Positions 1 through 9,115 of a stretch of DNA of 64,000 nt are shown one piece after another (within the stretch, counting starts at the first letter, position 1; every line of letters begins with the position of its first letter). Source of the stretch: Pseudovibrio sp. Alg231-02. GTDB lineage: Bacteria; Pseudomonadota; Alphaproteobacteria; Rhizobiales; Stappiaceae. The position numbers and the translations under genes were made by a program. A model generated the notes under the pieces. The model did not search any database. It had not been told where the DNA came from and saw nothing but the letters and a program-made list of their open reading frames with translations. Location: positions 48,908 to 112,907 of the forward strand of contig NZ_FREX01000015.1 of NCBI RefSeq assembly GCF_900143565.1, written 5' to 3'.

Positions 1-52
<52 letters not shown>

Positions 53-74
53 AACTGATCTTCGGGTCGATAGA

Positions 75-151
<77 letters not shown>

Positions 152-172
152 ATCTATCTTCGTGTTGATGAA

Positions 173-249
<77 letters not shown>

Positions 250-291
250 ATCTCATCAACGTGACGCCCCGCGGCGTCTTGTTGAGGCAGG

Positions 292-320
292 TATATAGGC
301 AGAGTTTTAAAGCTTGGCAA
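292..320 (-). promoter_or_regulatory. Promoter of the tRNA-Pro array
   Basis: On the minus strand TTGCCA (315-320) and TATATA (292-297) are separated by exactly 17 bp, a near-consensus sigma70-type promoter. It is followed by a GC-rich segment and the first tRNA gene. Confidence 0.7.
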
Positions 321-459
321 GCGTGTTTTATAGTTTTTCCCAAATCATGCGAGAAAATTTCGAAAACTGCATCCTGCTGTTGAAAAGACTGAAATTTCAG
401 AGGCTTAAACAATGTACGTGAAGACTGTGAAAATTTTAGCTTTTCTGCGACGTGCAGAC

Positions 460-491
460 AAAAAAAGAGGGTGAGCGCAAAAGGCTCACCC
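460..491 (-). terminator. Rho-independent terminator of exoR
   Basis: Read on the minus strand, an 8-bp stem (GGGTGAGC with GCTCACCC, loop CTTTTGC) is followed by a run of seven T within a few bases. It lies about 150 bp downstream of the exoR stop codon. Confidence 0.75.
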
Positions 492-639
492 CAAGTACAT
501 TCCAGAGACCCGCAATCGGGGTCTACAATCGCCAAACAGAGGTCAATAACAAAACTTGAATATTGAACTCATGTTTTAAATCGCAGAAATAACCTGAGTG
601 GTCAAGTCATATTTTAAAAGAAAATCAGAAGAGAGTGGA

Positions 640-1509
640 TTAGTTGCTTGAAGCAATCACGTGGCCGCGCTTAACCAGCCATGCGTCTGCCCATTCAGCA
701 GAATTGCGACGCTCTTTTTCTGAGGCGAGAGAAAATGCCTTCTCGTGGAGAGAGACGATCCAGGCGTCATTATCACCGCCAACCACTTGCCGGCGTGCCA
801 GGGTCATCCATTTGAGACCTGTCATGCGTGCGGTTGTCAGTTCTTCTGTAAAGTACAGCAGTTCACCAAATTTGGCCTGCGCTCCGACATGGCCTTTTAC
901 GGCTGCGAGCTTCAACCAACGGGCAGCCAATCGGCGGTCATAATCTGGCAGCTTATCGTTGAGATACATGATGCCGAGATTGTACTGCGCATCCGCATCG
1001 CCAAAGTAGGAGGCAGCGTAAGTGAACACCTCACGTGCTTTGTGCGTGTTCTGTTTAACCGGGCTGTCGCCAATACCTGTCAGGAAGTAGCGACCCAGTT
1101 CAACAAGAGCGCTTGCGACAAATGGGGCTGAACGTGCTTTGGGGCCATCGGAAGAGTATTCGCGCACGACCTGGGAAAAATACTGAAACGCCTGAAGATC
1201 ATCTTCCGGCACACCGTCTCCTTGCGCGTACATCCTGCCGAGCTTCCAGGCTGCCATAGCCTGTCCGTTTTCAGCAGCGTAGCGAAGTGGAGAGAGTGCC
1301 TTGTCTTTTTCACCGGAGTAGTAAGCGCGGGCCCCTTCCCTCAAGGCTTGCTGAGGTGTGACATTTGCCATCTGATTGACGGCAGCCATTGCACTTGCGC
1401 TTTTGTTGGTATCCAGAGCATGTGCACTGTTGAGTGCGAGAAGAGTAAGAACCGAGGCGCAGCTCAAGCTTGTTACAAGACGCGTCAACGCATTGTGGTG
1501 CGTTCCCAT
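640..1509 (-). CDS. exoR: ExoR-like periplasmic Sel1-repeat regulator
   Basis: In rhizobia ExoR is a periplasmic inhibitor of the ExoS/ChvI two-component system and represses exopolysaccharide synthesis. This 289-residue protein has an N-terminal signal peptide ending near NSAHA-LD, then Sel1-like repeats; clear repeat cores are AAWKLGRMYAQGDGVPEDD, DADAQYNLGIMYLND and VGAQAKFGELLY. The segment around VASALVELGRYFLTGI and the phrase FTYAASYFGDADAQYNLG match what I recall of ExoR rather than a generic Sel1 protein. A TTG at 1536 with GAGG four bases upstream is an alternative start adding nine residues; I prefer ATG 1509 because it gives a normal signal peptide n-region. ExoS and ChvI are not in the window. 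The gene stands alone and ends at its own terminator. Confidence 0.8.
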   Translation of the reverse strand: MGTHHNALTRLVTSLSCASVLTLLALNSAHALDTNKSASAMAAVNQMANVTPQQALREGARAYYSGEKDKALSPLRYAAENGQAMAAWKLGRMYAQGDGVPEDDLQAFQYFSQVVREYSSDGPKARSAPFVASALVELGRYFLTGIGDSPVKQNTHKAREVFTYAASYFGDADAQYNLGIMYLNDKLPDYDRRLAARWLKLAAVKGHVGAQAKFGELLYFTEELTTARMTGLKWMTLARRQVVGGDNDAWIVSLHEKAFSLASEKERRNSAEWADAWLVKRGHVIASSN

Positions 1510-2129
1510 TTCATCTTTAAACAGAGCTTTTATCAAAGTGCCTCACTTGACCACTGCCTACTTGTCAGTGGTTCTGACTTCTTATCTTTTCATACCGTCG
1601 TTGTGTGATCAGGCTATGAAAGGAAAAAATGTCAATTTTGTTTCCAAAGGTGACATACCTTCAAATTGTCACAAATGATCTTACAAATGCCTAGCTTTCT
1701 ATCTGATTGACAAAAATCCTACACAGTTCGACCATCTCTCAAACATGGACAAGGCAAACTATCCAATTTGCCATTCATGAACCAGTGTCAGTTTCCACCA
1801 TTCGGGTCAGCGCAAAATGCTGTTGCATGCTCGCAACAATCTGCAGCAGATGACGTAACTGCCGTGTGTATGTCCGGTGTAAAGTTTTGATCACAGGCCT
1901 TGGGGCAATCACAAATGCTATTTGTATTTTCGCCGCGAATGGCGCATATGGCATCAGATGCCCGCTTTTGGTGGGGGTCGGCACATTCAGGTAAGCGAAA
2001 AAGCGTATGTCTGGCGCTTACCCACAAGGAACAAGAGTAGAACTCCGGCAGATCTTTGCCCTTTTCTCTCAGTCCTGCAAGACTGCCGTTTGATTCGAGA
2101 CTATTTAAGCGCAAGACCAAAGAGGTACG
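1510..2129. other. Intergenic region between exoR and parE
   Basis: About 620 bp between the divergent exoR and parE genes. It must hold both promoters. Short overlapping reading frames are present but none has a convincing ribosome binding site or recognisable product, and I see no RNA gene or clear operator. A Shine-Dalgarno-like AGAGG lies just before parE. Confidence 0.4.
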
Positions 2130-4220
2130 ATGAGCACGCCTGATGATCTGTTTGCAGATGTTACCAAAAGCATGGATGAGCTGACATCCTCTTCTGGCAG
2201 CACTGAGAAGAAACAAGCACCAGCCGCAAGCGCACCGACCTCACCTGCAAAGCCATCATCCGCAGGCAAGGCCGCTCCTATCGGCGCTGAGGGTGATTAC
2301 ACAGCAGCTGACATTGAAGTGCTTGAAGGTCTGGAGCCTGTGCGTCGCCGCCCGGGAATGTATATTGGCGGCACGGATGAAAAGGCGCTGCACCACCTGT
2401 TCGCTGAAGTGATTGACAACTCCATGGATGAGGCCGTTGCAGGCCACGCCAGCTGGATTGATGTCTCTCTGGGCGATGATGGCTACCTGACCATTACTGA
2501 TAATGGCCGCGGTATCCCGATTGATCCGCATCCTAAATATAAAGACAAGTCCGCGCTGGAAGTCATTATGACGACCCTGCATGCCGGCGGTAAGTTTGAC
2601 AGCAAAGTCTATGAGACCTCTGGTGGTCTGCATGGTGTGGGGATTTCCGTTGTAAACGCGCTCTCCGAAGAACTGGTCGTTGAGGTTGCGCGTAACCGCA
2701 AGCTGTATCGCCAGACGTTCCGTCGTGGCCTTGCTGATGGCGGCCTAGAGCTGGTGGGTGATGTTCACAACCGCCGTGGCACCATGGTGCGGTTTAAGCC
2801 GGATGCGGAAATATTCGGCAAGACACTCAAGTTCAAACCCGCCCGTTTGATGAAGATGGCGCGGTCCAAGGCCTACCTGTTTGGTGGTGTGGAGATTCGT
2901 TGGCGCTGTGCCAAGGCTCTTGCCGATGAAGCCAATGGAGTGCCTGAGACTGCGACTTTCCATTTCCCTGGCGGCCTGAAGGATTATCTGGAAGAGGCTC
3001 TTGGTAAAGAGCGCCGCGTTACTGACGAAGTTTTTGCAGGACGGACACAGGCGACAGGTAAGCATGGCTCAGTTGAATGGGCTGTTGCCTGGTTTGCTGG
3101 CGACGGGTTCGTCAACTCTTACTGTAACACTGTTCCAACACCTGAAGGTGGAACGCATGAAACGGGCCTGCGCTATGCCCTGCTCCGCGGCCTGAAGGCC
3201 TATGGCGAGCTGATTGGCAACAAGAAGGCTTCCATTATTACGGGTGACGACGTTTTAACGTCAGCAGCTGGTATGCTTTCCGTGTTCGTGCGCGAGCCTG
3301 AGTTTGTTGGTCAGACAAAAGACAAGCTGGCCACGAATGAGGCAACCCGTATTGCTGAAAACGCCGTCCGCGATGCGTTTGACCACTGGCTGACCGCTTC
3401 TCCTAATCAGGCAAACAAACTGCTTGAGTGGGTCGTTGATCGTGCTGAAGAGCGCTTGAAGCGTCGCCAGGAGAAGGACGTCGCGCGTAAAACTGCAGTT
3501 CGTCGCCTTCGTCTGCCCGGCAAGCTCGCAGATTGCTCAACAAGCAAATCTGATGGCACTGAACTGTTTATCGTGGAGGGTGATTCCGCGGGTGGTTCAG
3601 CGAAACAAGCTCGTAATCGTGCAACACAGGCCGTTTTGCCATTGCGTGGTAAGATCCTGAACGTTGCGAACGCTGGCCGGGATAAGCTGGTCGCAAACCA
3701 ATTGCTGTCAGATCTCATTCAGGCACTTGGGTGTGGGACGCGATCCAACTACGATGACAAAGATCTGCGCTATGAGCGTATTGTTATCATGACTGATGCG
3801 GACGTAGATGGTGCGCATATCGCAGCCCTTCTCATCACATTCTTTTATAAAGAGATGCCGGATCTGGTCAATAACGGTCACCTCTACCTTGCTGTTCCTC
3901 CGCTGTACCGGATCAGTCAGGGTGGTAAGACGCTTTATGCCCGGGATGACGAACATCGTGAGCAGCTTTTGAAAACCAGCTTCAAGAAGAATGGCAAGAT
4001 CGAAATTGGCCGCTTTAAGGGGCTTGGTGAGATGTTGCCTGCTCAGCTGAAGGAAACCACCATGGATCCGAAGCGTCGGACGCTGCTTAAAGTGGTTGTT
4101 GGCGAGGATGAAGTGAGTGAAACCCGCAATGCGGTTGAGCAGCTGATGGGCAATAAACCTGAGGCACGCTTCAACTTTATTCAGGAGCGAGCAGAGTTCG
4201 CGACTGATCTGGATATTTAA
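2130..4220 (+). CDS. parE: DNA topoisomerase IV subunit B
   Basis: ATPase subunit of topoisomerase IV, which with ParC decatenates daughter chromosomes. The 696-residue protein starts with about 60 disordered Ser/Ala/Pro-rich residues, then the GHKL ATPase domain (VRRRPGMYIGG near residue 74; ATP-binding EVIDNSMDEA, DNGRGIP and GGLHGVGISVVNALS). The transducer domain follows, then the TOPRIM domain with EGDSAGGSAKQARNR and the metal-binding DADVDGAHI, and a short GyrB C-terminal segment. Absence of the long GyrB insertion and the early RRRPGMYIGG spacing favour ParE over GyrB. ATG 2130 is preceded by AGAGG. parC is not in the window. Confidence 0.93.
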   Translation: MSTPDDLFADVTKSMDELTSSSGSTEKKQAPAASAPTSPAKPSSAGKAAPIGAEGDYTAADIEVLEGLEPVRRRPGMYIGGTDEKALHHLFAEVIDNSMDEAVAGHASWIDVSLGDDGYLTITDNGRGIPIDPHPKYKDKSALEVIMTTLHAGGKFDSKVYETSGGLHGVGISVVNALSEELVVEVARNRKLYRQTFRRGLADGGLELVGDVHNRRGTMVRFKPDAEIFGKTLKFKPARLMKMARSKAYLFGGVEIRWRCAKALADEANGVPETATFHFPGGLKDYLEEALGKERRVTDEVFAGRTQATGKHGSVEWAVAWFAGDGFVNSYCNTVPTPEGGTHETGLRYALLRGLKAYGELIGNKKASIITGDDVLTSAAGMLSVFVREPEFVGQTKDKLATNEATRIAENAVRDAFDHWLTASPNQANKLLEWVVDRAEERLKRRQEKDVARKTAVRRLRLPGKLADCSTSKSDGTELFIVEGDSAGGSAKQARNRATQAVLPLRGKILNVANAGRDKLVANQLLSDLIQALGCGTRSNYDDKDLRYERIVIMTDADVDGAHIAALLITFFYKEMPDLVNNGHLYLAVPPLYRISQGGKTLYARDDEHREQLLKTSFKKNGKIEIGRFKGLGEMLPAQLKETTMDPKRRTLLKVVVGEDEVSETRNAVEQLMGNKPEARFNFIQERAEFATDLDI

Positions 4221-4240
4221 AAGACCCTTAATTCTGAATA

Positions 4241-4275
4241 GTTGCTGAGTTTTGCGTAGGTTATAACTCGGCAAC
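4241..4275. other. Stem-loop after parE
   Basis: An 11-bp stem (GTTGCTGAGTT with AACTCGGCAAC, one G-U pair) lies 20 bp after the parE stop. No T run follows, so it is not a classical intrinsic terminator; it may protect the transcript end. Confidence 0.45.
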
Positions 4276-4427
4276 CTTGGCATAACTTGAAGGAATATAT
4301 CGGTTATACCGCAGAATTTATTGACAACGCTGCTTAGAAATGTAGTGTTCCGCCAAACTGGTTGGAGAAACCTGTAACTCATACGGCTTCCAGCTTCTCT
4401 CCTCAATTATCGTAAAGAACATGAAAT

Positions 4428-5861
4428 ATGTCGTTTTCCACTCTCGGACTTAGTGAGAAAGTTCTCGCCGCTGTAGAAGCCTCTGGCTATACAGAACCGA
4501 CTGCCATTCAGGCAGGCGCCATCCCTTACGTTCTCGAACGTAGAGATGTCCTCGGGATTGCTCAAACTGGAACCGGGAAAACGGCAAGCTTTACGCTGCC
4601 GATGATTACTCTTCTGGAAAAAGGCCGTGCGCGCGCCCGGATGCCAAGAACTCTTATTCTTGAGCCGACCCGTGAGCTTGCAGCGCAGGTGGAAGACAAC
4701 TTCAATCGATATGGCGTCAATCACAAGCTGAACGTCGCACTGCTGATCGGCGGAGTTTCCTTTGCTGAGCAAGACCGCAAGCTTGAGCGTGGCGCTGATG
4801 TTCTGATTGCAACACCTGGCCGCCTGCTTGATCATTTCGAGCGCGGTAAGCTGCTGTTGCAGGGCGTTGATATCCTCGTGATCGATGAAGCCGACCGCAT
4901 GCTGGATATGGGCTTCATTCCAGACATCGAGCGCATCTGTAAGCTTATCCCGTTCACGCGCCAGACCCTGTTCTTCTCAGCAACTATGCCGACTGAGATT
5001 CAGCGTTTGACTGACACGTTCTTGCAGAACCCTGCAAAGGTGGAAGTGGCGAAAGCTTCTACAACTGCGGATACTGTAACGCAGCGCATTGCGGCGGCTG
5101 ATGCGGAAGACTACGAGAAGCGCGCGAAATTGCGCGAGCTGATCGAAGGTGCTGAAGATCTGCAGAATGCGATCGTGTTCTGTAACCGCAAACGCGATGT
5201 AGCTACCCTCTTCCGTTCGCTTGTGCGTCATGAGTTCTCTGTTGGTGCACTTCACGGTGACATGGACCAGCGCTCTCGCATGACCATGCTGGACAACTTC
5301 AAAAAGGGTCACATCAAGGTTCTGGTGGCCAGTGATGTTGCTGCACGTGGTCTTGACATTCCAACCGTGAGCCACGTCTTTAACTTTGATCTTCCTATTC
5401 ATGCAGAAGATTACGTCCACCGTATTGGACGTACCGGGCGTGCGGGCCGTGAAGGTACTGCGATTTCCATTGTGACGGGCAAGGACCAGAAAGCATTGCA
5501 AGCGATTAACGACGTGATTGGTAAAGAGCTCGAGTGGGTCGGAGAGCCGGTTGATTTCTCCAAGCCTGCCGATGACAAAAAGTCTCGCCGCCGCTCTACC
5601 CGCACTCCAAAAGAAAAAAGCCGCTCACGCAAGCCTAAGGCTGAAGTTCAGGAAGCAGCAGTTCAGGAAACCGAATCTGTACCAGCTGGCCTTGAAGAGC
5701 AACCTGTGGTTCCAATGCACGCTGAGCGTCGTGCTGCTCCACCTCGTCCAAGAGGCGGTCGCCGCGCTAATCAACCTAAAGATGATGCAATTTTCCGTAA
5801 TGCAAGCCACGTTCCGGCCTTCCTGCTGCGGGAAACTCGTTCCAAAGTTCAAAGCCGATAG
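4428..5861 (+). CDS. rhlE: DEAD-box RNA helicase, RhlE type
   Basis: ATP-dependent RNA helicase for RNA remodelling, ribosome assembly or cold adaptation. All DEAD-box motifs are visible: the Q motif with F-Lx-glutamine context (EPTAIQ), Walker A AQTGTGKT, PTRELA, GG, TPGRLLD, DEADRMLDMGF, SAT, then in RecA domain 2 the FCNRKRD, DVAARGLDIP and HRIGRTGRAG motifs. The 477-residue length and the low-complexity basic tail (SRRRSTRTPKEKSRSRKPK and a later arginine-rich stretch, residues about 385-450) fit the RhlE group. Exact assignment within RhlE/DbpA-type helicases is not certain. No obvious operon partner; it lies 200 bp after parE and 110 bp before the cyclase gene. Confidence 0.88.
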   Translation: MSFSTLGLSEKVLAAVEASGYTEPTAIQAGAIPYVLERRDVLGIAQTGTGKTASFTLPMITLLEKGRARARMPRTLILEPTRELAAQVEDNFNRYGVNHKLNVALLIGGVSFAEQDRKLERGADVLIATPGRLLDHFERGKLLLQGVDILVIDEADRMLDMGFIPDIERICKLIPFTRQTLFFSATMPTEIQRLTDTFLQNPAKVEVAKASTTADTVTQRIAAADAEDYEKRAKLRELIEGAEDLQNAIVFCNRKRDVATLFRSLVRHEFSVGALHGDMDQRSRMTMLDNFKKGHIKVLVASDVAARGLDIPTVSHVFNFDLPIHAEDYVHRIGRTGRAGREGTAISIVTGKDQKALQAINDVIGKELEWVGEPVDFSKPADDKKSRRRSTRTPKEKSRSRKPKAEVQEAAVQETESVPAGLEEQPVVPMHAERRAAPPRPRGGRRANQPKDDAIFRNASHVPAFLLRETRSKVQSR

Positions 5862-5905
5862 CCCATTTTCCTGAGGTTAACCACTGGTTAGGTATATCCC
5901 ATTAA

Positions 5906-5930
5906 ATAAGCTAATGTTAAATTAGCTTAT
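5906..5930. promoter_or_regulatory. AT-rich perfect inverted repeat upstream of the GGDEF gene
   Basis: ATAAGCTAAT and ATTAGCTTAT form a perfect 10-bp inverted repeat around a 5-bp centre, about 40 bp before the start of the diguanylate cyclase gene. It could be a protein-binding operator or a weak mRNA stem-loop; the very low GC favours an operator. Confidence 0.45.
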
Positions 5931-5971
5931 AAATTATGGGGTAGCCCTTTCCGTGACGCGGTGATGCAATC

Positions 5972-7030
5972 ATGAGTCAAGAAGACGAGTTCAAGCGTAC
6001 GATTGTTTATGCAGACAGTGCGCTCGATTACATCAAGACGAATAAGCTTCCAGCGTTTCCACGCAACTATGAGCTGTGGTATTCTTACGCTTCCGGGTTT
6101 AACCGGGCCCTGAACCGGACCATCAATAAGATTCTTGCCCGTGATGGCAAAATTTCTCCTGAAGAGACTCAGAAGATCTATAACCGCTTTTTGTCGCCGA
6201 ACCGTTTGGGTGAGCGCATTGACGAAGTTGGCGACAAGATCTCTGAGGAAGTTCGGGAACTGATTTCGGCGCTTGATAAAGGAACACTCAAAACCACCGA
6301 ATACGGTGAAGAGCTGGCCCGTACATTGAGCGCTCTTGAGAACGTCAGTGATCGTTCTCAACTTTCCCAACTTGTCATTCATCTTGCAAAACTGACCACT
6401 GAAACCGCTGAAAGCAATCAAGAGCTTCGCGAACAGCTGGTTGATTCTCGTCGTCAGATCGGCGTCTTGCAGGAAGGTTTGGAGGCGATCCGTTATGAAT
6501 CGCTCACCGATGAACTGACCACACTGAACAACCGCAAGCATTTCGATCAGAGTCTTGTGCGTGCGGTTAAGGAGACAGAAGAGAGCCATGCTCCCCTCTC
6601 CTTGTTGATTTCAGATATCGATCACTTCAAGCAGTTCAATGACAACTACGGACACCAGACCGGCGACCAGGTTCTTCGACTTGTGGCGCTGGCGGTGAAG
6701 CAGAATGTCAAGAACAACGATATTGCGTGTCGTTATGGTGGTGAAGAGTTTGGCATCATTCTGCCAAGAACTACCATTGAAGATGCCAAGGTGATTGCGG
6801 AGAAGATCCGTAAGAACGTTGTGGCGAAAGAACTCGTGAAGCGTTCCACCGGTGAGAACCTTGGTCGCATCACAATCTCTATTGGCATTTCAACTTTCCG
6901 GTCTGGCGACAGTGCAGAAAGCATGGTGTCTCGTGCGGACCTTGCGCTTTATGCTGCCAAGAAAGCTGGCCGCAACCTCGTGAAAGCTGAGGAAGAGAAG
7001 AAGATCCCCAGCGTGACACAGGTTGCTTGA
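5972..7030 (+). CDS. Diguanylate cyclase (GGDEF)
   Basis: Makes the second messenger c-di-GMP from two GTP. The 352-residue soluble protein has an N-terminal helical region of about 165 residues with no recognised sensor fold, then a coiled segment and a GGDEF domain (about 175-340). The signature is RYGGEEF, an accepted active variant. Upstream are the typical DELTTLNNRKHFD start and DIDHFKQFNDNYGHQTGDQVL. The product-inhibition I-site RxxD is altered: the residues before the signature read KNNDIAC, so the Arg is Lys. No membrane segment and no EAL domain are present, so the enzyme is cytosolic and probably synthesis-only. It stands alone with its own terminator. Confidence 0.9.
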   Translation: MSQEDEFKRTIVYADSALDYIKTNKLPAFPRNYELWYSYASGFNRALNRTINKILARDGKISPEETQKIYNRFLSPNRLGERIDEVGDKISEEVRELISALDKGTLKTTEYGEELARTLSALENVSDRSQLSQLVIHLAKLTTETAESNQELREQLVDSRRQIGVLQEGLEAIRYESLTDELTTLNNRKHFDQSLVRAVKETEESHAPLSLLISDIDHFKQFNDNYGHQTGDQVLRLVALAVKQNVKNNDIACRYGGEEFGIILPRTTIEDAKVIAEKIRKNVVAKELVKRSTGENLGRITISIGISTFRSGDSAESMVSRADLALYAAKKAGRNLVKAEEEKKIPSVTQVA

Positions 7031-7043
7031 GCAGCGCTAATTT

Positions 7044-7454
7044 TTAAAATAGAAACGTATTCGAGACGGCAGACCGTATGACTGCCGTCTTTTTTTGTCG
7101 GCTATCCAAGGCCGAAGAGGCTTTCGCACTCTCCTTGGCTTGAGCAAGTTGGCGTATTGCCTTTGCAATCCATCGTGTCAACTGGACTTCATCCTCGACA
7201 ATATTCAGCGGAACCGAATAGAAGTTCGTCGGGAAATACTCTCCAAAACACTGATGAATGTAAGGCAGCTGACCAGTCAGCAAAAAGTCGGCCACGTTAT
7301 TGGATCCCGCTTTGAGATAGAGTGACTTTTCACGAACGAGGGCAAACATTTTGCCATTTATGTAATATCCGTGTCCGCCAAACATGGGGCGGCAACGGAT
7401 ATTCTTCAGGAATACAGGGCGTTTATCAGATAGAAAGAATGAGGATAAAGACAT
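7044..7454 (-). CDS. TfoX N-terminal domain protein
   Basis: A 136-residue protein with the TfoX/Sxy N-terminal fold, the domain of a competence regulator in gammaproteobacteria; function in alphaproteobacteria is not established. Recognised by RPMFGGHGYYINGKMFALV near residues 22-40, then YLKAG and the C-terminal YSVPLNIVEDEVQLTRWIAKA. No C-terminal TfoX domain is present. Start ATG 7454 has GGTGA seven bases upstream; the upstream TTG is less likely. The last 17 or so codons overlap the terminator of the convergent cyclase gene, so the tail is probably not part of the fold. Confidence 0.75.
   Translation of the reverse strand: MSLSSFFLSDKRPVFLKNIRCRPMFGGHGYYINGKMFALVREKSLYLKAGSNNVADFLLTGQLPYIHQCFGEYFPTNFYSVPLNIVEDEVQLTRWIAKAIRQLAQAKESAKASSALDSRQKKTAVIRSAVSNTFLF
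7064..7097 (+). terminator. Intrinsic terminator of the cyclase gene
   Basis: A perfect 9-bp stem AGACGGCAG/CTGCCGTCT with a 9-base loop is followed directly by seven T. It lies 34 bp after the cyclase stop codon and inside the 3' end of the convergent tfoX-like gene. Confidence 0.9.
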
Positions 7455-7569
7455 AAGCAATCACCAAAAGATATAAATATATTGAAAGCTTGCAATATTC
7501 AGTCGAAGATCGACAAGATTATTGCTCGTTTCATCCACTCACAGAAATGTGATGTGTTCTTTTAAGTGA

Positions 7570-8229
7570 TTATAGCTCGAGGCCCATCTGCCAGAAATTG
7601 GCCTCAAGTCTAGTGGCCTCTCTAAATATTCTAGACAATTTGGCGTAGCGTGCCTCAGTTGCGTAGAGCGCGCCGAGATCATCGATTTCCTTCACCGCAT
7701 CAGCGGCGAGTTCCTGATACTCATCACTGGAGTATTCTTTGATCCATTCTGCATATGGATTGCTTGGATCTAGTGCCCCATCTTGCTTTGCCAGCTCGGC
7801 ACCAATTTCCCCATAACCAATAGCGCAAGGTGCGAGTGCAACTTTCAGGTCGAGCATATCGCCCTTCATTGCGGTGTCGAGAACATACCGGGTGTATGCA
7901 AGATTTGCTGGCTCTTCCGGAGTTGCGACAATCTCGTTTTCAGACAGCCCCCAACTTTCGCAAAGGCGGATGTGAAGGCTCATCTCTACTTCAAGAATGC
8001 CCTTTGCGGAGGAAAGACATTTTCGCATCTGAGCAAGGTCAGTGGACTTGTACATGCCAAGCGCATAGGCGCGTGCGAACTCAATCAGGAAGAGATAGTC
8101 TTGGACGAGGTACTTCTTAAACGCTGCAATTGGCAGAGTTCCATCGCCAAGGCCCTGGACAAATTCATGTTTAGTGTAGGAATGCCACGTCTCGAGATTA
8201 TCGTTTTTCAATGAATTAAAAAGAGACAC
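7570..8229 (-). CDS. tenA: TenA family thiaminase II
   Basis: TenA hydrolyses aminopyrimidine breakdown products of thiamin, such as aminomethyl-HMP, to salvage HMP for thiamin synthesis. The 219-residue all-helical protein carries the hallmark catalytic-cysteine segment ALAPCAIGYGEIG (about residue 135), the early F-x-x-Y-L-x-Q-D-Y motif (FKKYLVQDYLFL) and the C-terminal pair FREATRLEANFW with the proton-donor Glu. Length is usual for the family. It lies 42 bp downstream of sufA on the same strand with no visible terminator between, so it may be read with the suf operon. No other thiamin gene is in the window, hence salvage is the likely role. Confidence 0.87.
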   Translation of the reverse strand: MSLFNSLKNDNLETWHSYTKHEFVQGLGDGTLPIAAFKKYLVQDYLFLIEFARAYALGMYKSTDLAQMRKCLSSAKGILEVEMSLHIRLCESWGLSENEIVATPEEPANLAYTRYVLDTAMKGDMLDLKVALAPCAIGYGEIGAELAKQDGALDPSNPYAEWIKEYSSDEYQELAADAVKEIDDLGALYATEARYAKLSRIFREATRLEANFWQMGLEL

Positions 8230-8271
8230 GGCATCCCACCTATTGCCGTAGCTGCTCAGACTTGAGCGCTA

Positions 8272-8649
8272 CTAGTTTTTCTGAGCAAACTTTGAAAGAT
8301 CAGCTGGCAGCAGCTCTACGGATTCACCGCAACCGCATGCAGAGACTTCATTTGGATTTTTGAACGTAAAACCTGAGCGGAATTTCGTCGTTTCAAAACC
8401 CATTTCCGTTCCAAGCAGATAAAGCGTAGCTGCTGGATCGACAAAGACTTTTACGCCTTTATCTTCAACAACATCATCGCCGGACTTTGCTTCTGTTACC
8501 AGATCCAGTTCGTACTCCATGCCCGCACAGCCACCTGTTTTTATGGCGACACGCAAACCGAGTGGATCGGCATCACTTGCTTCAAGCAAAGTACGAATGT
8601 AATCAGCTGCTTCGTCCGTCAGCGATAGTACCTGAAATCCTGAGGCCAT
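8272..8649 (-). CDS. sufA: A-type Fe-S carrier SufA
   Basis: A HesB/IscA-type carrier that receives Fe-S clusters from SufBCD and passes them to apo-proteins. The 125-residue protein has the three conserved cysteines: one in GGCAGMEYEL and the C-terminal CxC in ACGCGESVEL. Start ATG 8649 is preceded by GGAGGG. It closes the suf gene set on the minus strand, 65 bp after sufT. Confidence 0.9.
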   Translation of the reverse strand: MASGFQVLSLTDEAADYIRTLLEASDADPLGLRVAIKTGGCAGMEYELDLVTEAKSGDDVVEDKGVKVFVDPAATLYLLGTEMGFETTKFRSGFTFKNPNEVSACGCGESVELLPADLSKFAQKN

Positions 8650-8714
8650 TTTGCACCCTCCATGGGCACCTCAACACTGTCGAGGTGCCATACATTGTAA
8701 GCGCTATTCGAACC

Positions 8715-9110
8715 TTAGAAGAAGTTCAACGCAACGCGAGCTTCGTCAGACATGCGGCTAGGATCCCATGGAGGATCAAAGGTCATATCCACTTGCACGG
8801 TGCCAACGCCTGGTACAGAGCTTACTGCGTTTTCTACCCAAATTGGCATTTCGCCAGCAACCGGGCAGCCTGGAGCGGTCAAAGTCATGTCGATTTTGAC
8901 CGCGCGGTCGTCCTCGATATCAACCTTGTAGATTAAGCCAAGCTCGTAGATATCGACCGGAATTTCCGGATCGAATACGGTTTTCATCGCAGCAATGATA
9001 TCGCCGGTCAAACGCTCCAGCTCTTCCGCAGGGATTGCGGAGCTCTGGTTGATTTCCGGAGTTGTCAAAGGTCCGTCAGAGAACTCGCTTGTTTGTGTGT
9101 TGTCTGTCAT
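8715..9110 (-). CDS. sufT: SufT (MIP18/DUF59 family)
   Basis: A DUF59 protein of the type found in suf operons, where it helps mature Fe-S proteins. The 131-residue protein has a polar N-terminal extension of about 35 residues, then the core IIAAMKTVFDPEIPVDIYELGLIY with the conserved D-P-E-[IL]-P-V-[ND]-I-x-x-L-G-L signature, TLTAPGCPVAGEMP with the conserved Cys, and DPPWDPSRMSDEAR. It begins 5 bp after the sufS stop codon, so translation is probably coupled. Confidence 0.9.
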   Translation of the reverse strand: MTDNTQTSEFSDGPLTTPEINQSSAIPAEELERLTGDIIAAMKTVFDPEIPVDIYELGLIYKVDIEDDRAVKIDMTLTAPGCPVAGEMPIWVENAVSSVPGVGTVQVDMTFDPPWDPSRMSDEARVALNFF

Positions 9111-9115
9111 AGGTC

